Shown piece by piece: positions 10,598-21,676 of a DNA stretch of 64,000 nucleotides. Position numbers and translations under genes: made by a program. Under the pieces are notes generated by a model. The model had not been told where the DNA came from. It made no database searches and worked only from the letters and a program-made list of their open reading frames with translations. Every line of letters starts with the position of its first letter. Position 1 is the stretch's first letter. The DNA comes from Lamellibrachia satsuma (taxonomy: Eukaryota > Annelida > Polychaeta > Sabellida > Siboglinidae), in the NCBI GenBank assembly GCA_033239005.1, contig BSQZ01000036.1, positions 4,360,001 to 4,424,000 of the forward strand, written 5' to 3'.

Positions 10598-11455
10598 TCG
10601 TCCATGAAGGCCACTTGATTGAGGCGAGGACCGTCACCACCAACTCGGACGCCCAACTCCGGGTCGAGAGCCTCGATCGCCCACTCGATAATACAGTTGA
10701 AGAGGATCGGTGAGAGTGGATCGCCTTGTTTCACCCCCGTTTTGGACCAGGGGCTCAGTCAAATATTCACCGACTTGCAGGCGAGTCGCGGCCTCTGAGT
10801 ATAGGCACCTCAAGTATTCAATGAACGGCCCAGGCCCTCCCATTCTCTTCGCCGCCAGGAAGAGGGAGTCGTGGGACACCGAGTCAAACGCCTTTGACAC
10901 GTCGAGGAACACCTGCGAGAGCGGTTTTAGCTCCTCGCATGAGTCCCTCAACAGGCACCTCAGAAGGAAAACATTGTCCGCTATGCCATCACCTTTTGTG
11001 AATGCCCTTTGTCTTGATTGAAAGTGTATCCCACTGGAGAGATGAGTGGCGAGCAGCCTGTGGAATACCCTGGCCAAATATGGGCTGATTGATATAGGAC
11101 GATATTCCTTTGGTCCTTTTGGGGCTGGTACTTTAGGGATAAGCACCGTATGGCTGGACCAGAGTCCAGCGGGCAGATAGCCGATATACAGCCACATGTT
11201 AAGGTGCGCGAGGGGAGCGCGAGGGTCAAGCTTGTGCAGAAAGGCCAGGGTGATGTTATCTGTGCCAAGGGCATCTTTCTTGGTGTTACGCAGTGTTGCC
11301 TGCAACTCTGTGAGGGTGACAGGAGCTATCAAGTCCCATAGAACCTCGCACGTCGGTTTGACCTGCCTGTCATCCACTCTGGAGTCCTTCCCAAACACGC
11401 CCCCCAGAACAGGACCTGATCCGAGAGGGAGTGCTGGGCCGGTTGCTCCTTCCAT
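10597..11455 (-). pseudogene. R2-like non-LTR reverse transcriptase fragment
   Basis: The minus-strand frame 11455-10634 shows KEYRPISISPYLARVFHRLL, FTKGDGIADNVFLL and FLDVSKAFDSVSH (motif A). A shift in a C-run near 10735 continues as KQGDPLSPILFN and NQVAFMDD, where the RT ends. Family features fit R2/R4-type LINEs (KGDG-type motif, VSKAFDSV). The fragment lacks zinc fingers and the C-terminal endonuclease. Immediately after MDD the reading frame enters MULE sequence. Confidence 0.8.
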
Positions 11456-11476
11456 TGTCCAACTAACACTTTCCTA

Positions 11477-12260
11477 GTGCAATCCGTGCGATTTTTGGAA
11501 TCAGAGACAACCAAACAGGTGCCTTTTGAGGTTGTTTATGGACAGCAGGCACGTGGTAATTTTTTTCCAGGTTGCAGAACTGGAGTGGTGGATAAGGCAT
11601 ATGTTGAAAATATCATTAGCAACAATGCTGTGATACCACCTATCACCTCTGTTGTGACACCAGCTGTCACTTCTGTGGTGCCACCTGTCACCTCTGTGGC
11701 ACCACCTACAAGGGCCGAGGTTCGTAGGAGAATGAGGACATCAACTTTGAAAAGTGTCACTCGAATGGTCAATATGTACAACGAAAAACATGGGGTGAAT
11801 GTTAAACAGTTTAAAGAGAGCGACTTTGTCACAGTTGCAATCCCCAAGGCTGATCGGACAACGTGTGAGTTGAAGCGACTGCCATGTCAGGTGATTGAGG
11901 TCTGTGGGAATGTTTCTTTTTTACGTACCGCTTGGCATCAGCCTATGGTGCACTTAAGGGCAAGTACCGTAATGGTGATCTGCAACCATACAAAGTTAGA
12001 AAGTTACATTGCGTGAAGCTGCCAGGTCCCACAATCCAGCCACTGCATTCTTATAAAACAAATGCAACTTCACTGGTAAATGCGTTACAGGGAGATGTCC
12101 ATGTAGGAAAAATGGCATCACGTGTAGTACTCACTGTCATGGGTCATGTATGTGTGAGAACAAGGATGGTGAGGCCACACATTCCAACTGTAAGCAATGT
12201 CTGCCACAGTCTGACACTGAAACAGTACAAGACAGTTCTACATGACAGCAGCATCTAAGC
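11477..12260 (+). pseudogene. Integrase-derived protein C-terminal fragment (KRBA2/Ginger-like)
   Basis: A 179-codon frame begins in the middle of an integrase-like C-terminus: PFEVVYGQQARGNFFPG resembles the downstream part of Gypsy/Ginger integrases, and KESDFVTVAIPKADRT with LKRLPCQVIEV resembles the tail of KRBA2-like animal proteins. A VVPPVTSV repeat sits in between. After 11990 the frame shifts and a cysteine-rich stretch (RCPCRKNGITCSTHCHGSC) follows. The integrase core is absent. The assignment is by memory of family style and is tentative. Confidence 0.5.
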
Positions 12261-12461
12261 TTCTGCTGAGTGCCCGCCCTCACGTTGATGATCTCAAGAT
12301 ACAGTCTTGCAGCAAAATAACTCGTGGCTATTTATTCAGTTCATTCATGTTGACAACTGTCATTGGATTACAATTTCCAGTGTAGGTGACAGTACAGTTA
12401 ATATTTATGATTCCATGATGTTGACACCGTCTACCAAAACCATTCATATCATGTAGCTACG
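12261..12461. other. Short gap, nothing recognised
   Basis: No feature seen before the 47-bp direct repeat. Confidence 0.4.
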
Positions 12462-12508
12462 TTGATATCTCTCGCAAAACACAGCAGGGGGAGCCCCAAC
12501 TGTTTTAT
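12462..12508 (-). repeat. 47-bp direct repeat, 3' side of DIRS-like element
   Basis: Matches 15888-15934 with one g/a difference; it contains the near-palindrome gggggagcccc. Confidence 0.9.
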
Positions 12509-13015
12509 TTTGTATGAAACACAAGAAGGTAGAGCTGGGATAAAAAATATTTAATGACAGTAGTTTTCACGTTATATACACGACAAGTCAATTGACAACA
12601 GTTGTAGTACAATATAATAATAATGCATGTATACACAGTGAAACATAAACTCTCCATAAAGTTAGCAACACTAGAATGTTTGCTAATTGTCCCAGCATGT
12701 GTTCTGTTAAAATAAAACGTATAGATTGCGACACAATTCTAGTTGTCTATACATTATTTTGTATCAACATAGTAAACATATGATAAGGTGACATTGTGAG
12801 ATACCTAAATTTATTAATATGTCCTAGAACAATAGGTGGGATGTCACTGAAGATGCCATAGCCTTGATGTATACAGGAAGTCAAGGCTGTCATCCCACAA
12901 AAAAATCACCCCCCCCCACTATATTCCATATGTGCAGTAGGCACTGTCACCATGTGCAGTACAAGTAAAACGTTTATAGTCATGTAATGGGGTGAGGATG
13001 AAAATGAAATCTTGA
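12509..13015. other. AT-rich tail of DIRS-like element
   Basis: No coding signal. Contains a short C-run (12907-12919). Confidence 0.4.
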
Positions 13016-13610
13016 AGACCAGCAGGCACTGACATCTTGTATACTTCATTAATTTGTACTAAGTGGGAAAAAAACAATGTGGCAGTCAGTGATTTGACTG
13101 GTGTGCGTGGATTGTCTCAGTCATGAGTCTAAAAGACCAGCAGGCACTGACATCTTGTAGACTTCATTAATTTGTACTAAGTGGGAAAAAACAATGTGGC
13201 AGTCAGTGATTTGACTGGTGTGCGTGGATTGTCTCAGTCATGAGTCTAGAAGACCAGCAGGCACTGACATCTTGTAGATTTCATTAATTTGTACTAAGTG
13301 GGAAAAAAACAATGTGGCAGTCAGTGATTTGACTGGTGTGCGTGGATTGTCTCAGTCATGAGTCTAAAAGACCAGCAGGCACTGACATCTTGTAGACTTC
13401 ATTAATTTGTACTAAGTGGGAAAAAAACAATGTGGCAGTCAGTGATTTGACTGGTGTGCGTGGATTGTCTCAGTCATGAGTCTAAAAGACCAGCAGGCAC
13501 TGACATCTTCTAGACTTGACTAATTTTGTATTAGGTGTGCAGGTACTGTAAGAAATTATGTAATGTGTATAGCTTAGGCGTGGCTATAAAGTGTATGAAC
13601 AGGTGAACAG
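13016..13610. repeat. 118-bp tandem repeats
   Basis: Four near-identical units start at 13016, 13134, 13251 and 13369, a fifth degenerate unit at 13487, and a further diverged version spans about 13612-13740. Each begins agaccagcaggcactgacat and contains gtggcagtcagtgatttgac. They lie just 3' of the tyrosine recombinase frame. Confidence 0.95.
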
Positions 13611-13837
13611 CCAAGACCAGCGTGTACTGACATCTGACGTACGTTTACCTAGAAAAATGTGACAGTCGGTGATTTGATTGGTGTATGTGAATTGGTTGTG
13701 TTTGGACAGTCAAAAGTCTGAAAGACCAACAGGCACTGACATGATCCAAACCAAGACCTTGAGTAAATGGTTATTGTGGCAGGGTATGTATGCAAGTAGC
13801 TTGTGCTTATCCTGGTAGTGTGAAGCATGACGGTCTA

Positions 13838-14660
13838 ATCTATTTTGTATACGCATTACTTTTCCAGTGGCGTGTTGTTTTTATGATGGTCTCTGAAACT
13901 CCTTCCATAGCTAATTGGGTGGCACGCCCAATGCGAAGGGAGTGTGTGGTGTAGTAGCCAGTTGTAAGCAAAGTTTTAGGTAGTGAGCAAACTTGTCCCT
14001 GGTGATTGGGGTTTTTGTGGCATCAACAAAGATTGGTCCTGGCTGCTGTCCTCTTGCAAGGAGATATTGTCGAAGTGCAAGAACAGGACAGTACACTGTG
14101 TCAGCTTGTTGTAGTAAAAAAATTGGAGTTTCCGTACTGCTGTTTGTACGATGTGAATGTTATCTGATAGCTGTGTGTGTTTCTGTGAAGTGGTCAATGG
14201 TGAGTGTGTGTGCTTGTTGGTTTGAGTGTACTGCTTCATCAACACGTAGACACGCATGGTATGTTAAGAGAAACAGTGCCCGTAACATAGTTTGTGTGTA
14301 GATGTTAGACGTGCAGAATGGTATTGACAATATAATCCGCTGCAGAATTGTCTTGTTGATGGGTAGTTGTCATTGTGTATCATGTAGATGTGCTGCAAAC
14401 ATGGAAACGGTATCAGAGGTGGCTGGAAGCTTAAACGGTATTTGTATTATTTGACGAAATTCGACAAAAGATGTCAACAGATGTTGATACTGTCGATTTG
14501 TTGTTGGTCTGGCTGCAATTTCCACTAACTTATTTACAGCAGATTGAAGTTGTCTGGTTTTAGATCGTCTGGTATAGGATGTGGTTGTGTTCGCATATGT
14601 TGTAGGATCGTTGTGGTGACCTGCAGACGAGATATAGCATCGCATAAGGTATTTTGTACT
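13838..14660 (-). pseudogene. DIRS-like tyrosine recombinase (broken)
   Basis: The N-terminal SAM-like DNA-binding part is at 14645-14370 (TNRQYQHLLTSFVEFRQ). The catalytic part includes ALRQYLLARGQQPGPIFV, and after a shift near 13950 LRIGRATQLAMEG and TTRHWKSNAYTK, which correspond to the HxxR box and the approach to the active-site tyrosine. The codon at the expected tyrosine (before IR) is TAG at 13840-13842. Several frameshifts are present, so the gene is dead. Confidence 0.8.
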
Positions 14661-15190
14661 CCAGGAATGTGTTCAGCTTTGAAGGTAATGTTATGGAACA
14701 GAAGGGTCAGTACTAGCGGTCTCATGATTGTACTTTGTTTGCTTGTTTATGATGTCTGCTATGGCCGAGTTATCACAATGAAACATTATGCTAGAATTCA
14801 CCAGTTTGTGTTCGAACGTATTGACTAGGAGGAAAATTGGGTACAGTTCTAGAATGGTAGTATCTTGTGTTTGCCAGTTAGTTGGCCATGTACCCTGTAT
14901 CCAATATGTACCATAGGTTCCTCCAAAGGCAAACTTTGAGGCATCAGTGTACAGGTGTATTGAACGCGAGTCTGTCCTCAAAAGCTTTCAGATCATAGTT
15001 TTGCCGTTGTAATATTCAAGGAAATGGAACCAAATGTCAAGGTCGTGTTTGACAGATTTAGTCAGGCATATGTAATATGTAAAACGCTTGTAATGTCAAG
15101 TCATATAATCTTTGCAAGAAGGGTCGTCCTGATTTAACAACGGTGGTAGCAAACTATAGCTTGCCTATTATGGAATTTAGTTCACGCGGA
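14534..15190 (-). pseudogene. DIRS-like RT end and RNase H
   Basis: From 15190 a conceptual frame reads TPRELNSIIGKL, the RT thumb/connection style of DIRS elements. RNase H follows: LYTDASKFAFGGTYG (first Asp), ILELYPIF (Glu), FHCDNSAIADIINKQ (second Asp) and FKAEHIPGVQNTLCDAISR. Stops and a frame change near 14990 and 14725 interrupt it. The catalytic palm of the RT is not present upstream; the SGNH ORF is there instead. Confidence 0.8.
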
Positions 15191-15199
15191 GTGATCTTG

Positions 15200-15706
15200 T
15201 CACATGTTATGCTTATATTTAGTGCGGCCGACGTTGGTGTTTGGGTAGAGACCGTCTCGTGACCACGTGCATGTGTCCATGTCCCAGAATCCTCGACGTG
15301 TGTGGTAATCAATGAGCAGTTCTAAATCGCAGAAGTTCCGTAATATGCTGTTGTAGTTGTCGATGAGTTTGTTGATAGGGCGATTGTTTATATCGAGAGG
15401 CGATGAACGATGCAGCGCCGAACAGAGAGTCACGTGTGGCGCCCCGAAAACGTCGATGATTTCGTGTGCTAGTTGCACCACTGAATCGGCCACCGTCACG
15501 GTGGGTGCGCCGTTAGATAGGTTGTTCGTACCGATGTCGACAGTGACGAACGTGGGGGGATTGTGGTTAGTGTTTGCAGTCCTTGAAGCACTCGTGCACC
15601 GCGGGTGCCTACCAATTGGAACTCGTCCACTCTGTAGCTTATCGACAGCTGATGAGCTACCTGGTTGCAGTAACAACATGGTGGCCACATTGTGAAAAAT
15701 GGTCAC
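15200..15706 (-). CDS. SGNH hydrolase ORF of DIRS-like element
   Basis: A 168-codon open frame. FVTVDIGTNNLSNG is block III (GTNN for GxND), followed by HVTLCSALHRSSP, a helix with LIDNYNSILRNF, and an end at RDGLYPNTNVGRTKY where block V Asp is kept but His is Tyr or absent. The block I GDS region would lie upstream of residue 25 and is not visible, so the protein may be truncated. Its stop is about 10 bases from RT-connection sequence, which suggests a deletion joined the hydrolase directly to the RT end. Confidence 0.65.
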   Translation of the reverse strand: MTIFHNVATMLLLQPGSSSAVDKLQSGRVPIGRHPRCTSASRTANTNHNPPTFVTVDIGTNNLSNGAPTVTVADSVVQLAHEIIDVFGAPHVTLCSALHRSSPLDINNRPINKLIDNYNSILRNFCDLELLIDYHTRRGFWDMDTCTWSRDGLYPNTNVGRTKYKHNM

Positions 15707-15887
15707 TCAGACCTGACACATAAGAATGTCCTAAAACATGCCGATGTTACGGGAAGTATCCATACCTTTACAGTGGCGCAGTCGTGCTGAACAATGCTTA
15801 GAGAGGCAGTGCTTATTGCCAACCGCTGTGATTGGCTGGTTAAAAGTATAATAAAATAGGGATCTGTTTCTGGTAAACGGAACCGAC

Positions 15888-15934
15888 TTGATATCTCTCA
15901 CAAAACACAGCAGGGGGAGCCCCAACTGTTTTAT
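15888..15934 (-). repeat. 47-bp direct repeat, 5' side of DIRS-like element
   Basis: Partner of 12462-12508. Confidence 0.9.
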
Positions 15935-16124
15935 ATCTCCTCCCTGCAGGAAGATATCTTCCCTGGGAGGGAAGATAGGTTGGATGCAGTGAATCGTAGT
16001 TTCCTAACAATGCTCTATAGTGGATTAATCCTTTGGCCAACAGTGAGCTCAGCAATCTACAAGTCATAATGGTGATATGTAAATATGTTGTTACCATTTA
16101 CTAAATAATATGAATCACTCTTAC

Positions 16125-17573
16125 ATAGGTAACACATAACAGTAATAGGCAAAGGTTTTGAAGGTAACTGGCAGGGAAATCTATGAGATACGTTTTAATT
16201 GCTCTCAAACACTCTTTGGGGTTAGTGGCTTCCAGGTAGTCTTTTGCAGCCAACAATTCCTCCACTGATGATAACTGAGTATGAGTTTCCTGAGGTTATG
16301 GGGGCCATCATCCAGTGCATAGCTATCAAAATAGAAATAAATATCAGTAGTGCTTGTATAAATAGCTCAAGCAGTCTGAGCATGTGTACCATGTGTACCA
16401 TGTATAGCCTGTATGTGTGATGTCTTGTGTTGCACTACGCCATGAGGTTTATCCTGACTTGTGATATTTCATGTATTGGCACATCTATGTCTATGTACTT
16501 GCATCATTTGCTTGAATTGTCTTGATAAATGTGTAGACTTTTGATAGAAACTTGGAAAGTAACGAAACGTTAACTCTGCCCTGTCATGACAAAGGGAAGG
16601 GAGTGACATTTCTATTTCGGTCACTTCCTTCTGTCATCGCGTAACTGGTTGTATTTGCCACATACTTCCTTTTGACACTGCAATTTCAGTGAGGTTGCTA
16701 TTGCCACAAAACAACTGTAACATATAGGACTTGCATCTTTGAACAAAATTGTGTAAAATTAAGAGAATTGGCTGAAATGTCACTTGCATCCTTTTGTCGT
16801 GACAGGGAAGTATTATCTTCGTATATTGATGATTAACAACAAAATCTCCTCTCCAAACATAAATGCTAACATGCTGAAAAATAATTGAACTTAAGTAGAA
16901 ACTGTCAAAATAAAACAGTAAAAAAACCATACCAACGTTTAATTACTTGTATCTGCTAGCAAACCACCAATCTGAGACAACTTTCTAAAAATAAAATCTC
17001 TGTTGGTTTGGACGACTGGATGATCTAAAGCACTGTAAAAATGCATTTTACATTAGCTACAGTGTACAATACAAGTGTTCCAACATACAAAACATATTTA
17101 CTTGTACAGTACTGTTTATATATTATGTAAAGCTAAGTTTCCTTAAGAACACATAATTCACATTGAGATACCTAAGATTAAGATATATACCAATAAATAA
17201 ATTCATTAAAAGCTCTGTTAAAACATCCCGAAAATTTGGTTTGCTGCTCGGATACATCTCCTCCATGGTCTTGGTTTGTTTCGGTGGGGCTGACTTAGAT
17301 CGTTTCAGCCAGACACATTTTATACCATTTTTAACACATTTTTTTAGATGAAAATGTGGTGTTGCATGTGTAATTTTGTAATATACAACAGTAGCATAAT
17401 AATTTAGATTAGAAACCTTACTGAAGATTTAATCATTTATAAACTAAATAAACAGTGTTTCAATTATATACAACATCAGAAGAATTTCTGCTGCCACATG
17501 ATGACATAAGCTTTCCTTATATGGGCATCCGAATGTACTGTGCAGGACCCCAAAGCTTTCAGTAAGATAATAT
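16125..17573 (-). CDS. Exons of an unrecognised spliced gene (partial)
   Basis: Several minus-strand segments behave like exons. Best case: 16289-16125, exactly 55 open codons between cctcag and GTAAGAG, containing SSVEELLAAKDYLEATN and LIDFPASYLQNLC. Next upstream: 17032-16947, after atttttacag and before GTAATT, encoding LDHPVVQTNRDFIFRKLSQI. Weaker: about 17340-17215 (TMEEMYPSSKPNFRDVLTEL) and 17573-17468 after tttgtttcag (LLKALGSCTVHSDAHIRKAY). An open stretch at 16865-16634 may be another. I do not recognise a domain. The residues are not repeat-like, so a host gene is possible, but an unfamiliar transposon gene is equally open. Phases of the two best exons are not directly compatible, so other exons must lie between. 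Confidence 0.4.
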
Positions 17574-17767
17574 CTGAAACAAAAACAAATGTAAATTAAT
17601 GTTAAATGGACAGTTTTTATGGTATGGGGAAGGCACAGGCATTTTACCATAATGATGACGATGATGAAGCAGCATATTCTTTACATTTTCAGCATGCACC
17701 ACCAACATTGCTATCTCAGAATATCAATGTCCTACCACAGATGAAGTAATTTTCATCTGGCCTCAGC

Positions 17768-17815
17768 CCCCACCCCCACCCCACCCCCACCTCACCCCCC
17801 CCACCCCACCCCCTC
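17768..17815. repeat. C-rich low-complexity tract
   Basis: About 48 bases of ccccacc repeats. Confidence 0.95.
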
Positions 17816-18379
17816 AGATGAAAGTTTGCAAGCATTGATATGATGGTATCAATATGTTAAAAACATTGGTTGATCTACGTTGATTCACACTCTATCATTT
17901 GCCTATGTGCATTAACTTTGAATAAAAAATAATATTACAAATTATAACTATTTATTCAATAACTAATTCAAAAACTAATTAAAACACCATACAACAGCTA
18001 CACAGTGGGTAACTAGAAACTAATTAAAACCATCACATGCCTACAAGAATCATATAGAAATCAAGATATCACAATAATTTTCTAAAAAAAATTTTGCATC
18101 AACATCACCATTATTTCATCAGAAAAGTAATTTTTCTTTGCGCTTGTGGCCAGATTAATCTTTGTGCTTCTTCAACTGATAGTAGGAGCTAAAACTCTGT
18201 CCACAGACCTCAGCACTGAGCATTAGTATCTTCTTCACCAGCTTTAAGCTATGATTCCATATGTACGGATACAGCATGCGGATGCGTTAGCGGATGTGGA
18301 ATGCGTTTTGCGTGATTCCATGCGTGCGCTTCTGGTTTGCCGTTTTTACTCAACTGTCGCGGACAGTCTTAGGTAGTGC
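17816..18379. other. Gap, nothing recognised
   Basis: AT-rich sequence with no coding or repeat signal noticed. Confidence 0.4.
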
Positions 18380-18880
18380 TTATGCATAGTCCCTACTGTT
18401 GTACCACTCCCTATTACAATCTAAAATAGGAAACGACCAACAGGTAAAAGGGGATTAGCTAAATGGAGTAAAGACCTCAATTCTATACAACAAAATAATT
18501 TATAAGACACACATTCAATATTTTCAATAACACATGCTTTAATCGGGGTAAAACCTCTTATGCACACTCTATAAAATTAAGATTGAATAATCAATAAAGT
18601 ATCCTTATGCCACACAATAATTAAGAAAGCACGTGTAGCAGCAGGCTACTACCAGAACCGAGGGTACTCCTGCACTCAACTTACCGGGCACACCAAAAAC
18701 CCTTGTTCTGTCCCTCCAGCCCTCTATATAGGCCTCCCCACTTGGGCGGCAAACTCTAGTCACATGACTCATTCAAGTAGCAGTGCCCTCTGGTGGGGAC
18801 CATACCTAAGTGCTGACCTATAGTGTGACTCCATGCAACTATACCCACTTACGGCTCTACCATAATTCCCCCCCCTGCTA
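18380..18880 (-). repeat. Possible LTR with polypurine tract
   Basis: On the minus strand a purine run (agcagggggggg, near 18868-18882) is followed by about 480 bases of promoter-like sequence with a TATA-like cctatatagaggg near 18725. The purine run is preceded by a GAGGACAAATTTCA-type stretch often seen at the end of Gypsy pol genes. This arrangement suits a 3' LTR, but no partner LTR or clear ends were found. Confidence 0.3.
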
Positions 18881-19269
18881 AAATGAAATTTGTCCTCAAA
18901 TTTATACAAGTTTACAACAGTACAAAGTAGGTCAAAAACAACCTCTCATCATCTAGCTTAGTAATATTTCATCCTTGAAAGAGCAATTGTAAAAAAATCA
19001 TCTCATCACAATACATTATACATTGTCAACATAGGAACAGCATCCACCTGATATGTCAACATTAATGTGTCTCCATAGTGTTCATACATGCATAGGCTTT
19101 GCCTACGTACATAGAATGTCACAATTTGCAGGTGGTGTGCAGGTATGTTGTTTTAACACTGGGTGCCAACCCTTTATATCTATATATTCTCACATAGTAT
19201 ACAACATCAATATCACCATACACGTCATCACTGTTCACTCAACACATACCCAGTACACAGATCCATGTA

Positions 19270-19543
19270 CATATCTGCTGATGCTCAGATAGGTTATAGA
19301 TCTACACAGAGTAGACAGCTAGACCACTCTCAGAGTGGGGACTCACAAAACACCATTGAGAGTATACTCTGTTCTAAACGACACCGTGGAAAGACGTGGT
19401 ATAAGGTCAGATGGTGGAAAGTGAAGAAACGAGAATGGGTTGATGAAAATGTTGTCCACAGGGACATTAAAAGATACTACTTTGTCAAGTATACAAAGGC
19501 TGGTAGAGCCAAGAAGAAGAAACGTCTAAAGCAGATGGCGTAG
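19270..19543 (+). pseudogene. Chromodomain-like C-terminal fragment
   Basis: The plus-strand frame ends with TIESILCSKRHRGKTWYKV, then RWWKVKKREWVDENVV and a Lys-rich tail. The pattern of a beta strand, basic loop, YxVxW-like strand and W..E/DENV resembles the chromodomain-like ends of integrases from chromoviruses and related elements. Nothing upstream looks like an integrase core, so only the tail is left, or the likeness is accidental. Confidence 0.4.
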
Positions 19544-19942
19544 ACTAGAGAATGTGGAGAACAGAGAACACTTGTGTCCTCACTGACGGTTGAATCAGTC
19601 AGGCCTTTCTGTTTCTGCTGGCTCATTCTTGTTGTCCTTATTGTCAGTTCATGGCACTTATGACTCTTATTGTATGCCTTAAGCCTGTTCCTTTCACATC
19701 ATGTGCCTCTTTGTTTCCTTCAATGTTATGATTTACACTTTAATTTGCAAGGGTTCTTGCCAAACGAAGATTCTCTATCGTTTGTTTCAAATGTTGTTCA
19801 TAAGTCTTAGGTAAGTGTTCTGGTGGTACCATCACATTGTGTCTATCAGTGTTAGCATTTCATGGCCAAACACTAGAAAGTAAGGGGAACATTCATTTGA
19901 CTACATAGCCATACATGTTAAGTTTCAGAAATGCCAATCCAG
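19544..19942. other. Gap, nothing recognised
   Basis: No supported feature. Confidence 0.4.
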
Positions 19943-20033
19943 GAGATTTATACGTAAATCGGAGGGTCTCGGAAAAACGGGGATTTATACATAAATCGGA
20001 GTCTCGGAAAAACGGGGATTTATACGTAAACCG
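19943..20033. repeat. Short tandem repeat, 35-38 bp units
   Basis: gatttatacgtaaatcgga followed by tctcggaaaaacgg occurs twice and a half in a row. Confidence 0.85.
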
Positions 20034-20254
20034 TAAATCAGTTTGTATGTTAATCGGAGGTTCTAAGAGAACAAAATATTACAAAAAGAATACTTTCACC
20101 AATCACCAACAGTTTATATATGATATAAAAACACATTAAATATATATTCACATATAAGTCATCAGAAGAATAACGCCCATGTCGATCTCACACATCACAA
20201 ATTTACCAGAACAGAATAACGTCCATGTCGTCCTACACATTTACTGGTGATCCT

Positions 20255-20959
20255 TCACGTAATCTCATGTGGCAACCTTGGCCGACTTGAGAAGATGTTC
20301 GCGCCTGTACTGATGTTACAAACCGGTATGTCAAAAAATTGTGTGACTGCTCTGGGTTGAACACGAGTATCACCAGGGTCTTCTCGCGCGCCCTGTTCAT
20401 TACTTTCATCAATCAGTAATGAAAATCGGTTGTTCTGACACAGCTTGACAACGTTGGCGTCAAGACGGGGGGCCAGCGCATTTTTCAACGTCATTGTCGT
20501 TTTCGTGCGCCCCGATGAAAACTTCCCCGCAATATCGCTATCGAGGAACAACTGCTTCGCCAGTTTCGTAAAGTGGTCGGCGACGGAGAACAGCAGATTG
20601 TGCTCAGCAACGAACTGTGCAAACTTCACTTCGGCGGACAGCACATTGGTCCACAATCCCGTCGTCTTCGAACTCACGTAAAACGATTGTATGTTCGACG
20701 ATGAGTGACTGGACTGCAACGTACAGTGACTGGCCGAACTTGCATAGCGAAAAATGTCACTCTTGCCACCGTGCACTACGTTTATGTGCATATTGCACAC
20801 TCTACAATATGCAAATGTCGGTCCCTTGTCACTGTATATAAACTGTAAGTCAGTCACCCATTCCGGTTTGTATCTTGCAGCGTATTTCTTCCTCTTCGCT
20901 GAACTAGCGCATGGCGAATCCGACCCGCACTTCGCCATACTATTGTTTCCGTGTGACAA
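20255..20959 (-). pseudogene. hAT transposase N-terminal part (ZNF862-like)
   Basis: An open 234-codon frame starts at 20959. It carries a TTF/BED-like zinc-binding segment (FAYCRVCNMHINVVHGGKSD then a His), followed by VKFAQFVAEHNLLFSVADHF, LFLDSDIAGKFSSGRTKTTM and FSLLIDESNEQG. This order matches the N-terminal half of hAT-derived proteins of the ZNF862/KIAA1586 kind. After the DES region, which holds the first catalytic Asp of the fold, the sequence changes and ends, so the RNase H-like core and dimerisation domain are missing. Confidence 0.75.
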
Positions 20960-21676
20960 AACATCGAATCAGACGCTTTATAACACTTGGTGCACAGAAC
21001 ACATGGGGAAAAACAGCCAGTCGAAAACTTTATAAGGCAGCAAGCTATGATGGAAAAATTAATTGAGACGCTAAACAAAAGAGAATAAACAGGACACAAT
21101 AATAATAAAAACATGAATAAATCTTATGACTCTATATTTTTTTCCCTAAACAATTTCTGACCAATTTTCATTTAACCCAACAAAATTTATTATATTTATT
21201 CTTGCTGAAATGATAAAATCATACAATTTTTGCTTTTTTTCACACACAATTGTATTTAAAAATATTTTATTACAAAGTTTTTTATTACTTATTCTATAAC
21301 TGTATTTGTTTCGTATTGGCACACGATTATTATAACATAGTTTTAATAATGTCCATGTGAATTTGTTGCTGTCCTTCACTCGAACTACTCTTATTAAAAC
21401 GTGTTATTTAGAAAATGTTTCATTTAACATTGTCATATTTATTAATACAAGCTATACTGTGTAAAGGAATAAAATAATTTATCATGATTTTTCTCTGTTG
21501 CAACAAGCATTAAATTTTGTGTATAATACATTAAGTTTTTTTTTACTTATTATACATGTAGAGATGTATACATGTTATTAACAAGTATATATTAATTTAA
21601 TTTATGAATATACTTCAGTTTCAAAAGGTTTACACATATATTAAGGTGTATGTTATTTTAATTTATTAAATATATA

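Larger units (their letters stand above)
12462..15934 (-). mobile_element. Defective DIRS/Ngaro-type tyrosine-recombinase retrotransposon
   Basis: A minus-strand element bounded by 47-bp direct repeats (12462-12508 and 15888-15934, one mismatch). Reading from high to low coordinate it holds an SGNH hydrolase ORF, the end of an RT, RNase H, a tyrosine recombinase, tandem 118-bp repeats and an AT-rich tail. The RT fingers and palm are missing, so an internal deletion is likely. The domain order RT-RNase H-tyrosine recombinase is diagnostic of DIRS-like elements. The 47-bp ends could be split direct repeats as in Ngaro or ordinary flanking repeats. Confidence 0.7.

Noticed and set aside
17640..17760. 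Plus-strand frame with an acidic HNDDDDEAAYS stretch as an exon
   Set aside because: Overlaps the opposite-strand exon cluster, and no convincing splice sites were found.
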